The notes below the pieces were generated by a model, which worked only from the letters and a program-made list of their open reading frames with translations, made no database searches and was not told where the DNA came from. From the NCBI GenBank assembly GCA_024734495.1, contig JALMQS010000085.1:17041802-17105801 (forward strand): 64,000 nt of DNA. Reading direction: 5' to 3'. How positions within the stretch are numbered: the first letter of the stretch is position 1; each line of letters begins with the position of its first letter. Below, in pieces: positions 43,722 to 54,810 of this stretch. This DNA is from Forficula auricularia. Lineage: Eukaryota; Arthropoda; Insecta; Dermaptera; Forficulidae. The translations under genes and the position numbers were made by a program.

Positions 43722-46700
43722 TTATACATCTGGCTTTAAACCTTGCTTTTCTAATTCAGCCCTGAAAAAAAGAAAACAAATAAATAAATTAATAAAAATA
43801 ATAAAATAAATAAAAAACGTTATAAAACATAAATTATGAAAAAAACAATTCATTTTCTCATTTTATACCTTAGTTGTAAACTAAAATCATCCTCAACATT
43901 ATCATCATCCCAATTATCTTCCCATACGCTGATATCTTCTTCATCTTCCTCTTTACCAGTCCAATCTAAAATTATTTTGCAAAAATTAATTAAAAAAAAT
44001 AATCTATATAAATAATATAAGTAAAGATTTGAGCATCTTATTTTTGAAAAGAGTTGGAATGTTTTTCAAAAATGAGCTCGGGTTCAGATTAAGCTGACTG
44101 CCCGGAAAGCATGTTAGTTCTCAGGTTCGACTCCTGGGGGGGATGAATCCCCTCTGATATCGCAATTTAATAATATTTCTATTAAACTCATAGAATCTGT
44201 CCTATAAATTAAATTCTTTCTCATAAATAATAAAATTGAAAGTTTATTTTTGCCTAGAGTAGCAGAATTTTTATAAATTAAAGGAGACAATAAAAGAGTG
44301 TATCTTCTGCTGGAATAATACATTTTTTAATTTATTTATATCTTTTAATTTCCATTTATTGCAGACTATATAGTCGATCGTTGTCTTGACAAAACAAATT
44401 CCAAACTGGCTTTCTATAACATCCTAACTGTGGGTTCAGTTTACATTAGATTAAGGTAGTTGTTTCGCGACAATACTAGCAAAAAGTTAATGCTAAAGTA
44501 TATAGAACAGACAATAAGGATTCATAATTCATAAGCTCAAAACTATTTGATGTTTATGTATTTTAGTGTAAATTTTTTTTATACATTTTTCATTATTTAT
44601 TCATTATTATCTCAGAAACGGTGTTGTAACTATGAATCAAAATTGTCTTAAAATAAGTATTGGTTATTGTTTAATGTTGGTTTAGTTTTTTATAAAAATG
44701 GTAAGAAGGGTTTCTTAATTATAATTAAATATGTATGTAAATTTCCCGATATCCCGAATAGTGCAATGTATAAGAGTCTGAAAAACTCTATTTTTGAAAT
44801 TTAATATCTCCGGATCCATATTGTTCATAAATTTCGTTTTGCCACCAATCGATGCAGAAGTATTTAAATAATAATCTGTCTAAATTTCAAAAAAATCCTA
44901 AGAAAACCCATTTGGCGGAACAAGTACCTTAAAAGATATAGCGGAGAACGATAGAAAGTCAGGGATTGTATATAAAATACCCTATTCTTGTGGACAGTCA
45001 TCGCAATATTTGAAGAAAAGAATAACCCATCACATTTCTGACTGTAAAGTGTTTAATTATTTATTTGAAAAAAGAAAAATCGCCCTGGCTGCCCATCATT
45101 TTGATTTGAATCACCAATTCGATCGAATTTGAAGATATATCTATAATAGATTTCGAACCAATATATTTCAAAAGAATCAAAAGTGAAATGATTCACATTT
45201 CTTTGAATAACACTCCAAGATAATAATAAAAAAAAATTGCAAAATAAATAAATTAAATGATGGCGCTAAAAATAGATAATGCATTTTAATTTTAATTATA
45301 ACTTGGCCAATGTCATTGACATGGACTTAATAAGTTAAGACAAATAAAGGGTGTCTCAAAATTTACACAAGAAGTAATTTTGTTAGAAAACACAGTTTTT
45401 TTTTTTATTGATTCATTAAGTATACAGTATAGGCTTGTGTATGGAATAGCATATCGGGGAAGAGAATTTGTTGAATTTATTATGGAACAGCAAGTTGATG
45501 TTGATTTTTAGAACAAAATCACCTTCAGCGGTGAGGTTAATTTTTATCTTGATGGCTTAGTTAATCCACAAAATTGGCGCAATTGGGGTTCAGAAAATCC
45601 ACGTGATTGTTGAGAAACAAATGCAGCCACAACGTGTCACTGTTTGGTGCGGATTTTAGGCTGGAGGCATCATCAGACCATTTTTATTCGAAAATGCGGC
45701 TGGTCAGGCAATAACAGTTAATGGTGTTCACTATCGCGACATGATAATCCAGTTTTTTGTGTCTAAATTGCAAGATATTGTTGTGGACTACATGTGTTTT
45801 CAACAAGACGGTGCTACATGGCATACTGCTCGAGAAACAATTCATTTACTGCATGAGTCTTTTCCTGGTGGTGTAATTTCCCGTTTTGGGATCAGAATTG
45901 GCCGCCCGTGGACTTTTTCGAACTCTTAAGAGGTTTATACCAACAAGTCCTCGACCACCCATGCCTTGAAGGGAGGAAATTGAGCGATGTATCAACGAAA
46001 TTCAGCCACATTTATGGAAAAAGATCATGGAAAATTTCGATAAAAGTTTGCGTATGCACCAGCAAAGCCGTGGAGGCCATTCATCCGATAACCTATTCCA
46101 TACATAACCATATACTGTATACTTTATGAATAAATAAAAAAATTGCACTTTTTAATTAAAAATCTGTGTTTTCTATTAAAATTAGGAAGTTTCGTTTATC
46201 CTATAATGTACATTTAGTCCAAGTCCACCTTGAATGGGGCATTATCCATAGAGGGTGCCAGCCCTAAGGTGAAACTTTCCTTAGAGTCGGGTTGCTTGTA
46301 AATGCAGCTCTAAGTTGGTGGTAAACTCCATCTAAAGCTAAATATAACCACGAGACCGATAGCGAACAAGTACCATGAGGGAAAGTTGAAAAGAACTTTG
46401 AAGAGAGAGTTCAATAGTACGTGAAACTGTTTAGGGGTAATCCGAAAATCTGAAGGAAGTGATTCACGTATTATCTACATATTATATTATACTTGATGAT
46501 TATTATACTCCTTGCATTCAATTTATTGTATGTTAAGGGTTCCGTTTAATATCACATTTCTTGTATAAATCAATATTATGTGAATCAAAAGTTTCCTGTA
46601 TTTGATTCAATCGCGAATCGAATGCAGGTGATTTTTGTCAGATATTAAGTGAAAATAATATCCGAATTTATATATTTCTGTGTTGAAATAATGAATTTTA

Positions 46701-48165
46701 AATAATTTTCTAATTAATATATTAAAGAATAATTAACAAATTAAAGAGAATTGTTTTTGATCGCGTTTTTAAGCAAGATATATATATTATGAGACTACTG
46801 CTGGTTGAGGCTGGACCAAGAGAGAATGAAAAAGATGTGATCCATCTAGCTATGATCCAGACTTAAAATTCAGCAGACTCCAATAGCCTCAACCAGCAGT
46901 AGTCTCGTGATATATATATCTTGCTTAAAAACGCGATCAAAAACAATTCTCTTTAATATGTTAATTATTCTTTAATATATTAATTAGAAAATTATTCAAT
47001 ATTATGTGGTTTACCGCATTTCAAACCTTCCTTAAAACAGAAAACGTCGCAACCCATTGGATTCCAGTCTAAGATATTATAGGGAGTCTCAAAGAAACTT
47101 GCATTTTATTATGTATACATATAAAAATTCTGACTGATTATTAGTATCAAAATAAATAAGATTAACCCTCGCATGACGAGTTTGAGTATATTTAGAAAAT
47201 AATTTGTATTCAAATAAAAAAAAATTACTTCTTGCGTGAATTCTGGGACACCCTTTATAAGATAATGTAATTTTAGTTTTAGACAAATTAACTTTTAAAA
47301 GTTTAGTTTTAATTTTTTTCTTAATAATTTTAGTTTTATTTAAATTTGAAATTTATATGTGTAATGATGAATAGGCAAAAGGATTCCGTTCGACTGTTTT
47401 AAAACTGTGTTGCCTCATAGTATTTATGTTATTTCTAAGACTGTTTTATCTAATATAAATGTTAGTTTAAAAAAAAAAAGAAAATTGTTTATGTGAATGT
47501 TCCAAAGGAATTTTTTGAAATATAAGTTTCTGATGGTCTTCAATGGTAATTGAGATAAAAAGAAAATTTAGACTAATGTGTGATGTGACTATTTAGTGCG
47601 TAAAATATTGATACATGTTTGTTCTGAAATTATAATATACTCTTGCAACTTGATATTAATAATGTTCTTATAATTGTAGAAGCCCTGAAGAAGTGGCAAA
47701 GTCGACGAAACGTTGGCTGATAAATAAAAAAGCCACACATAAAAAACTTATACTTATTTTCCTATTATAAACTTTCAAACTTATTAATAAGTTGTTGTAG
47801 GGAAATAAGGACAATAGCTTATGCAAATAATTTTTATTTTATGACAACGTTTCGCCAACTTTGTTGACTTCCTCAGGCTTAAACAAATTTAACTTCTTTG
47901 CATATTTGTCATTTTATAAATATTCATTCTTAGCAAACACATATAGGCCAGTCATCGAACAGATTGAAAATATTTCCTATAATATTTCAAATTTATTTAT
48001 AACTAATCTCGTTATAAATAAATTAAAAAAATCTATTATTCCAGACACATTCTTTTATTGTCTCCTTTCATATAAACAATCAATAATAATACCTTCAGCT
48101 GGGAATTCTTCAAATTCATCATCTTCTTCCAAGAGACCAAGATCAACCTTTGGCTTTTCACTCAT
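43722..48165 (-). CDS. SEM1: 26S proteasome complex subunit SEM1/DSS1
   Basis: Three exons on the - strand: 48165-48093 (ATG at 48165), 43965-43869, 43761-43722 (TAA), all GT-AG with matching phases. The product is 69 residues, the usual length. It begins [20 protein letters not shown], continues with an acidic stretch [16 protein letters not shown] and ends [14 protein letters not shown]. This is the two-acidic-patch plus C-terminal helix layout of DSS1. SEM1 is an intrinsically disordered subunit of the proteasome lid that also chaperones BRCA2 and serves in TREX-2-type complexes. Intron 1 is about 4.1 kb and full of mobile DNA, including a mariner and a 28S fragment. An AATAAA on the - strand at 43682-43677 lies 40 nt past the stop, so its 3' end should fall in or beside the last GDA codons. 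Confidence 0.97.
43779..43784 (+). promoter_or_regulatory. Likely poly(A) signal of GDA
   Basis: First AATAAA on the + strand after the GDA stop, 111 nt downstream, followed by several more to 43815. If used, the GDA transcript crosses the last SEM1 exon in antisense. Confidence 0.5.
44079..44145 (+). mobile_element. tRNA-like SINE head
   Basis: GATTAAGCTGACTGCCCGGAA then B box AGGTTCGACTCC, followed by a G-run. A related B-box region (TCAGGTTCGATTCCCGAGGG) is at 62720-62745. The acceptor stem is not intact, so it is not a tRNA gene. Confidence 0.45.
44226..44325. repeat. Fragment of the GAGAGTAGCAGA foldback family
   Basis: AGAGTAGCAGAATTTTTAT and GGAGACAATAAAAGAGTGT match one arm of the element at 21070-21360. 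Confidence 0.6.
44453..44930. mobile_element. AAGGTAGTTGTTTC element (copy 2, inverted)
   Basis: It starts AAGGTAGTTGTTTCGCGACA and ends GGCGGAACAAGTACCTT. The interior is the reverse complement of parts of 28911-29642 (TTAATGTTGGTTTAGTTTTT). Confidence 0.7.
45347..46195 (+). mobile_element. mariner-family transposon remnant
   Basis: The left terminus is AAAGGGTGTCTCAAAATTTA with the inner repeat GTTAGAAAACACAG. The right side has the mirrored CTGTGTTTTCTATTAAAATT at about 46163-46182. A matching outer terminus (GAATTCTGGGACACCCTTT) lies much further right, at about 47239-47257. Either that end belongs to a separate copy, or the element was split by the 28S and foldback sequences between. 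Confidence 0.75.
45505..46110 (+). pseudogene. Degenerate mariner-like transposase
   Basis: Frames at 45505-45700, 45741-45929 and 45908-46129 give family phrases: [14 protein letters not shown], then [19 protein letters not shown] (second catalytic Asp), [13 protein letters not shown], and [11 protein letters not shown] plus QQSRGGHSS in shifting frames. The first catalytic Asp position reads Gly (FSGE), the third lies in a deleted segment, and the N-terminal DNA-binding domain is gone. Several frameshifts and stops; clearly dead. Confidence 0.8.
46214..46470 (+). rRNA. Dispersed 28S rRNA gene fragment (pseudogene)
   Basis: About 255 bp match the 5' region of eukaryotic large-subunit rRNA in order: CATAGAGGGTGCCAG, GAGTCGGGTTGCTTG, CAGCTCTAAGTTGGTGGTAA, ATAACCACGAGACCGATAGC, GAACAAGTACC, GAGGGAAAGTTGAAAAGAAC, GTACGTGAAACTGTTTAGGG. 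Small differences from the conserved core (GTACCATGAGGG for GTACCGTGAGGG) and missing flanks show it is a nonfunctional piece outside the rDNA array. It follows directly after the mariner remnant, inside SEM1 intron 1. Confidence 0.92.
46585..46998. repeat. Long foldback, same family as 20736 and 34125
   Basis: Arms AATTAATATATTAAAGAATA / TATTCTTTAATATATTAATT and AAACGCGATCAAAAACAATT with its inverse. The central GCTGGTTGAGGCTGGACC mirrors CCTCAACCAGCAG. Confidence 0.8.
47690..47945. repeat. Partial copy of the 27837 hairpin family
   Basis: GTTGTAGGGAAATAAGGACA, ATGACAACGTTTCGCCAACT and ATTTATAAATATTCATTC-like phrases match the left arm. The right arm is missing. Confidence 0.65.
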
Positions 48166-48478
48166 TATTATTGATTTAATAGAATAAAAATTTCTAATTA
48201 ATGAATATTTCTTGAGATTTTGACGAATGATTTGCTTTATTGTGCGATTCAAGTTATCAGGGCTGCCAGCTTAGTGAAACCATAATGCACTAGGATTTTA
48301 TTTTAAGGGTTCTATTCAAAATTTGTAAATATACAATAAAATTCTATTTTGCTTAATTAGAGTTAATAAAAATAATAATATAATAATAAATATTATGAAG
48401 AAAGTAAACAAGATAAAGTTAAATAAATTAATTTTTTAAATAGAAAACTTTCAATCCTTCTAAACCCGTACATAGATA

Positions 48479-48895
48479 TAATAATAAAACTTGAGTAAGA
48501 TACGAGGTAGGTTTCACAAAAAAAATAAAACAAAATTGAGTTTTGAATTCGATATATTTCGGAGGTTAGCCCATCATCAGGAGTCTAAGAAATCAGTTTT
48601 CTTAGACTCCTGATGATGGGCTAATCTCCGAAATATATCGAATACAAAACTCAATTTTGTTTTATTTCTTTTTTTGTGAAACCTACCTCGTATCTTACTC
48701 AAGTTTTATTATTATATTAAATTTTTCGTTAAATTGAAGTGGTTGGTTTTGTCACAAATATAATAAAATGTGACAAAACCAACCCTTCAATTTGACGAAA
48801 AATTTAAATCAAGTCACTTAAGTTCTGGAAGAAATTTAATATTATATTAAAATGTTTCACCTAGAACCAACACCGAACTGCTTAAAAGTTACCGT
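48479..48895. repeat. Foldback of the AGGTGTTGGTTCTAGG family upstream of SEM1
   Basis: Arms GAGTAAGATACGAGGTAGG / CCTACCTCGTATCTTACTC and GATATATTTCGGAGGTTAGC with its inverse, plus an inner hairpin at 48721-48805. It lies 314 bp 5' of the SEM1 ATG, close to where its promoter should be. Confidence 0.75.
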
Positions 48896-48909
48896 ACATA
48901 GATATTTCC

Positions 48910-49053
48910 GAGGGGTGAACCGCGATTGGAATTAGGTGTACACCATCTTTGGAATTTGGAATTCATTAGATAATCTATTGTTATCTATTGTCTTCTACTT
49001 GGAAATGAAAGTGGAAGTAGGTGTACACGATTTTAGGTCGCGGTTCATCCCTC
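48910..49053. mobile_element. 144 bp MITE, GAGGGGTGAACCGCG ends (copy 2)
   Basis: GAGGGGTGAACCGCG is mirrored by CGCGGTTCATCCCTC. Same length and layout as 20408-20550. Confidence 0.8.
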
Positions 49054-49494
49054 AGATAGGTATTTCTAAATACGAAACATTTTGAGTGAAGTCAATACTA
49101 CCCCACATAATCTATTTTCTAAAAATAAATAAATAAAGTAAAATAAAAAAAAATCGTTCAAAATGGATCTGGAATGAAAATTCTTTTTTTAGAATTCTTT
49201 ATAAATTCACCATATAATAAACGTCTCAGATTCATTTTGATTAATAGTTATAAATCACATTATCTCATTCAAAAGGGTTCTAAAACATTGAATAAAGTTG
49301 CATAAAATAAATGTTTGTTTAGAAGATTTACCTTAATAAAATCATAACTAAATGTGGAAAAGGTGCCAAAAGTTCGGTACAAACGACTTTCGAGGTTCGC
49401 CGACAAAAGAGTTGATATCTAAATGGGAAAACCATGTTCCATAGCAGTTCCTTAAATCATAGATATAGGAATGTACAACGTTCTACAATTAATT
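49054..49494. other. Intergenic, nothing recognised
   Basis: AT-rich, without an ORF or recognised repeat end. Confidence 0.4.
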
Positions 49495-50050
49495 TAAAAG
49501 AATTGCATTTTTAGTCTTCTGGGGTCCCATTGATTATGTATAGAAAATTTGGTTGAGTTTGCTCAAATGGCCTAGATTTTTAATTTTTAACCCCCTCACC
49601 CCCTGGGTCGATATGCACCAAAATCTCATCAGCTTTTAATCTCAATGGACCAAAACTACCTGTGAAATTTGGTTTTGATATTCACACTAGTTTTTGAGCT
49701 AGCTCGTTCACAAAAATTTGGTAACGCACAGACTAACGGACAAACAGAATAACAGGCGAACAGACTAACAGACATTTTTTTTAATTTTATTTATTTATTT
49801 ATTTATCCAGAAAAATACACAACATACAATATGTCGTTTCCTATAGAGTTGACAAGTCAACTGTACATAGGACCGGATTAAAATCTTATCTATATTATAT
49901 TTTGACAAAACAATTATTATCTCGAAAAATATAATTTTTTCTATGTTCACTTATTAGAGATTTTTTGTAGACCGAAATGCCATGGATTCGCTCAATTTTT
50001 TTTAATCAAAATAGTTTCAGCCGTTTTTGAGATATTTCGAAAAAAAAAGA
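49495..50050. mobile_element. TTTACCATACA family, partial inverted copy
   Basis: The reverse complement of 36840-37200 is recognisable: TTGAGCTAGCTCGTTCACAA, GTCCGTTAGTCTGTGCGTTA region and CGGCTGAAACTATTTTGAT in complement. A short unrelated insertion is at 49775-49880. Confidence 0.65.
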
Positions 50051-50059
50051 AGCAAGAGA

Positions 50060-51290
50060 GACGGACTGGTAGAATTTTTAATTGAATGTGTAATGGAAGG
50101 CAGCCCAGAGGTAGTGAGGAAAGAAAAAATTAACACATATCCAAATAAGGTGTACTTTATTGGAATACTTCCTCCTTTCCTTTCAAATGGACATTTCGGA
50201 GGATTCTTCCTCCTTCTTCAGGGTTTCAAGGGGTCAATGAAGGAAACAAATATAATGCTTCCTTCCTCTCTCCACAGCAGTATTTAAAACTTTTTTCTTC
50301 CTTAGAAGAGGCAAAATTATTGATAATTAAGAAAAGGGTCTCACCTTTCTTGGAATGACCATCTCAACCACTGCTAAAGCTGCAGCGCGCAAGCTCCTAT
50401 TTAGGTCTAGACGCTATTATACTCCCAGTCCACTTCTTACACTGTATAAGGCTCAAATTCGTCCCTGTCTCGAATATGGCTCTCATCTGTGGAGAGGGGC
50501 CTCCAAGGATTCTTTTGCCACACTGGATGCAATTCAGAAGCGAGCAATTAAACTAATAGGAGACCAGGCCCTAACTAGCTCACTCGACCTCCTGGCTCAC
50601 CGAAGAAACGTTTCTGCCCTTTCCTATACTACAGATACTATCATGGTGTCTGTTCAGTCGAGCTAAAATCAATTATCCCCCCTAAAGCCCTCTTTAAGAG
50701 AATACGCGGTTTTCAAACGCTCAGCACCCCTTCACTGTCAAATTGGATAAAAATCGAACAAGCGCTTTCGCCAACTCTTTTATTCCTATGAGCTCCAGAG
50801 ACTGGAACTCTCTCCTAGACACCGTCTTCCCCGCGACTTATAACCTTCAGCTGTTTAAGACCCGTATCCAGAGATAACTTTGACCCCTACCCAGCCCATA
50901 AAAACCCTTCTTCTACTTCTTTTCACGATGGAGGGGCCAACTCAGGCCTTTAGAGGATGCATCTTTTTGGTCTAACTCCTTCTCTCATCATTGTCATTAA
51001 AAAAAAGGAGGGGAAAAAATTGTTTTTCTATGCCTCTGCTAAGGAAGAAAAAGGTTGTAAACACTGCTGTGGAGGGAGGAAGGCAGCATTTTATTTGTTT
51101 CCTTCATTGACTCCTTAAAACCCTGAAGAAGGAGGGAAGAATCCTCCGAAATGTCGGTTTGAAAGGAAAGGAGGAAGGATTCCAATAAATTACACCTTAT
51201 TTGGATACGTGTTAATTTTTTCTTTGCTCACTACCCCTGGGCTGCCTTCCCTTACTTTCAATTTCAATTTAATATTCGAATAAAAGGGAT
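50060..51290. repeat. Foldback (copy 2) enclosing a LINE fragment
   Basis: GAGGAAAGAAAAAATTAACA and CCTCCTTTCCTTTCAAA at the left are mirrored by GAAAGGAAAGGAGGAAGG and TGTTAATTTTTTCTTTGC at 51150-51230. The LINE fragment 50341-51000 sits between the arms. Same family as 30801-31215. Confidence 0.75.
50341..51000 (+). pseudogene. Jockey/CR1-like LINE 3' fragment
   Basis: The frame 50355-50666 includes [37 protein letters not shown] and [11 protein letters not shown]; a frameshift follows at about 50625. A tail with CATCATTGTCATTAAAAAAA ends it. It is 5' truncated, with no RT active site. Confidence 0.85.
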
Positions 51291-52320
51291 TTTATTTTAA
51301 ATGCCTTTTCTTCAGTTCCGTGTGAGCTCACAAGGCGGCGCAAATATTTAAATAACTTCATTTTGCTGTGCCATTAGCAGTCGGCTCAACACACTTCAAC
51401 ATGGCTGGTCTATCGAAAAAGGCCTTAATAATATTTTACCTATAGAAACAAAATATGTGTAGAAAACGTAAAGTGGTGATAAGAAACTGTCGCGAAATTC
51501 TCCCAACATTTCATTCCATCCAACCTCAAAAAAGAATCATGCCAGGCTCCTGAGAAATAAAAAAAATCCTTTCATAATTAAGTGAGTAAAAAATTTTAGA
51601 TTCCATTTCATTAAATTATTTTTAATTTAAAGATAATTTAGATATAAACTGTGGTTAACTCGAAAATCCTATTAAATAAATATTTTGAAATTTATTTAAT
51701 TAAAATATAATATAATTGATTACTCATTGTTTTTGTAAATTAATAAAATGATCCAACTAATAAGATTAACACAATATATATTCTTTGGACTTTTAAATTT
51801 CATCACAATAAATAACATCTCTTAATTATAACATTTATACATATTGCTTAAATTAATTTTAATTTTTTTAATCATTTTAAAATTAGAGCTATTTAAATTT
51901 AAAATAAATGAAATGATTTTTTATATTTAAATAAACTTAACATGTGACAATTAAATTATTCTTGTATATATTATCAATTCCATATGTTTAAATGATTAAA
52001 TCTTTAAATTAGTATTTATTCATTGGTACATATTTCTTTCCATTTCTCGAACATCCCCGCTTTCTGTGATGAAGGAAGATGTTGTTATGGCTTGACACCC
52101 CTCTGTCTATCGATCAGCAAATGGCTTTTGCCAACTTTCCAGTTGTCACTTCCGATCATATCTCACCCATATCTTCTGGCCAAATGATTAGCGAAATCTT
52201 TACTTATTTTTATATCTAAATCTAACTACAAATATATACAATCCATCTCAAACTGGGCCGATTTTAAGGAGGGGGGAAATGAGTGATTACCCCCCCCCTC
52301 ATGGAATAATAATAATAATA
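51291..52320. other. Intergenic DNA with two GC-richer patches
   Basis: 51300-51560 and 52035-52200 are less AT-rich than their surroundings. A 33-codon ORF starts at 51456 (MCRKRKVVIRNCRE) and resembles nothing I know. These could be untranslated exons or old repeats. Confidence 0.35.
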
Positions 52321-52321
52321 C

Positions 52322-52440
52322 AGTAGAATCTCGATATATCGTTTATCTCGATAAATCGTAAGAAAGTGCTGGTCCCTTGGAAAAATCTCGTTAATTCATA
52401 TAAAACAATGCATTTTAGTCGCCTCGGTATAATGTATTTT
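52322..52440. mobile_element. pogo/Tigger-like terminal fragment
   Basis: TA precedes CAGTAGAATCTCGATATATC, the terminus style of pogo-like elements, with CTCGATAAATCG and CTCGTTAATTCATA beyond. No opposite terminus found. Confidence 0.5.
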
Positions 52441-54054
52441 TTAACCGACTTCAAAAAAGGAGGAGGCTATCAATTCGACTGATTTTTTTTTGTGTCTATG
52501 TTACCTGATTTCTTCGCCAATTATGAACCGATTTTGATGATTTTTTTGCATTGGGTTCAGTCTAGTTTCCAATTGGTCCCGTTTTTTTTTTCATTGGTAT
52601 TGGACCTTTTTTGTTATGTTTGTTTAGACATAACTTCTTTGCTTATGAACCGATTTGAATAATTATTTTTGCGTTTGGACCAGTATAGCTCCAAGATAGT
52701 CAAGATACCTAACTATTTATTTATTTATTTATTTTATGTATGTTCAGCGAGAACTTTTTGCCACGTGGACCGATTTCGATGATTCTTTTTTTATTGGAAA
52801 GGGCATACCTTAGGGTGGTCCCATATTAATTTTCTCAAGTTCTGATGATATGATCAATGACGAAATAACGTAAATCTCCAATTCTTATGACCAAATAATC
52901 GAAATTATAACATATAAAATCTCTTATAAAAAAAACAATCTTAAAACGTTCATCTAAAACCCGCTAACGTTTAGAGAGAATTTCTATATTTATTAATTGA
53001 ATTTTATTATCATTTTCTGATTCATTCGACCGACGCTTTCTCTTACGAGATGCATACAAAATATTATCTAAAGTCACAATTAATAACATCACTAAAAAGA
53101 GAAAAATAAAAATAATTTTTATAAAAAAAATAAAACCGACTTCAAAAAAATTAAATGCAACAAATAAAATAATAAGAACTCAAAAATCATTAAAAATACA
53201 CTAAAAGGTATAAAATAATTATTATCTTATTTAGTTACAACTAAACGACGAAATATTAACATGAAATTACTTTTTGAAGTCGGTGCCAAACAAACTATAT
53301 AAGCGGGCGTACCCGCCAAAAGTACTAAGTAAGAAGATCCGTAGAGTGCAATTCATATAATATATATGTTTGGCACCGACTTCAAAAAGTAATTTCATGT
53401 TAATATTTCGTCGTTTAGTTGTAACTAAATAAGATAATAATTATTTTATACCTTTTAGTGTATTTTATTTGTTGCATTTAATTTTTTTGAAGTCGGTTTT
53501 ATTTTTTTCTTTAAAAATTATTTTTATTTTTCTCTTTTTAGTGATGTTATTAATAGTGACTTAATATAATACCTTGCATGCATCTCTTAAGAGAAAGGGC
53601 CTGGTGAATGAATCAGAAAATGATAATAAAATTCAAATCATAAATATAGAAATTCTCTCGAAACGTTTGAGGGTTTTAAATGAATGTTTTAAGATTTTAT
53701 TTATTATAATTTCGATTATTTGGTCATAAGAATTGGAGATTTACGTTAGTTCGTCGTTGATCATATCATCAGAACTTGACCAAATTAATATGGCAGCATC
53801 CCTAAGATACCTCCTTTCCAATAAAAAAATAATCATCGAAATCGGTTCATAAACAAAGAAGTTAGGCCTGAACAAACCTAACAAAAAAGGTTTAATACCA
53901 ATGAAAAAAAACGTGACCAATTGGAAGCTAGACTGAACCCAATGCAATTTTTTTTTCAAAATCGGTTCACAATTGGCGGAGATATGAGGTAACAGGCACA
54001 AAAAAAAACTCAGTCGAATAGAGAACCTCCTACTTTTTTGAAGTCGGTTAAAAA
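52441..54054. mobile_element. 1.6 kb palindromic element, AACCGACTTCAAAAAA ends
   Basis: TTTTAACCGACTTCAAAAAA at 52441 pairs with TTTTTTGAAGTCGGTTAAAA at 54033-54052. Arms include CAATTGGTCCCG / CGTGACCAATTG, CATTGATCATATCATCAG-type pairs and a nested inner palindrome (TTTGAAGTCGGTGCCAAACA / TGTTTGGCACCGACTTC at 53272-53391). The 86-codon - ORF at 53741 lies in an arm. No transposase recognised. Confidence 0.85.
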
Positions 54055-54114
54055 CAAGGGCAATTGCTAAATCTGCTGTACAGTCATCTTAAAGCTTTTC
54101 AAAAGAAAATTCGC

Positions 54115-54478
54115 TTATAAAGTTTAGGGAAAGCGGTTTTGGTTTATAGTGAAACATATTCAACACAGGAATTATTTAACGGGTTATAGTGGTGTTTCAC
54201 AAAGTGGAAATAAAATTAAAAAAATTAAAAAATCTTTTAAATTATTTTGGAGATTTTTTTATTTATCTCTATACATATTTCGGGCTATGATCCCTTCATC
54301 AGGAGGTTTAACAGAAAACTGATATTCAGTTGAATGATGAAGGGTTCATAGCCCGAAATATGTATAGAGATAAATAAAAAATCTCCAAAATAATTTAAAA
54401 GATTTTTAAATTTTTTAATTTTTATTTCCACTTTGTGAAACACCACTATAACCCGTTAAATAATTCCTGTGCAAAATT
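54115..54478. repeat. Foldback related to 21556-21832
   Basis: The outer CAGGAATTATTTAACGGGTT pairs with AACCCGTTAAATAATTCCTG. Inner arms GATTTTTTTATTTATCTCTA and CATATTTCGGGCTATGA pair around 54310-54330. Confidence 0.8.
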
Positions 54479-54508
54479 CGCTTGTGGGAAACATAAATGA
54501 GAAGTAAA

Positions 54509-54810
54509 AACTGTTTTTATTTTTTAACATTATCCAGTCACGAAAACATTGAATACGATCGCTATGTTGAAGAACTGAAACTACTGTCAGACCAATTCAC
54601 TGATCAGTTTTCCGATTTTAAGAATATGGATAGCACTTTCAATATTTTTGCAAATCCTTGTGATTGTAATGTGGAAGATGCTCCGCTTCACCTACAAATG
54701 GAGTTGATCGAGCTTCAAGAAGACTCACATTTGAAGTCTAAATCTGATGATCTGGAAATAAGCGAATTTTACAGAACATACCTTTCCGAATTTTCCACCT
54801 TTTTTTTTTT
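54509..54810 (+). pseudogene. hAT-type (ZBED5/GTF2IRD2-like) transposase fragment
   Basis: The frame encodes RYVEELKLLSDQFTDQFSDF, then NIFANPCDCNVEDAPLHLQM, ELIELQEDSHLKSK and ISEFYRTYLS. These match the region just before the dimerisation domain of the hAT transposases from which vertebrate ZBED5/FAM200/GTF2IRD2-like proteins derive. The catalytic residues and the ERxFS end are missing. It is probably a truncated element; domestication is not indicated. Confidence 0.75.

Noticed and set aside
48055..48252. A 65-residue single-exon protein starting at 48252
   Set aside because: The real start is the ATG at 48165 (MSEKPK); the upstream codons are 5' UTR, and the frame runs past the true donor at 48092.
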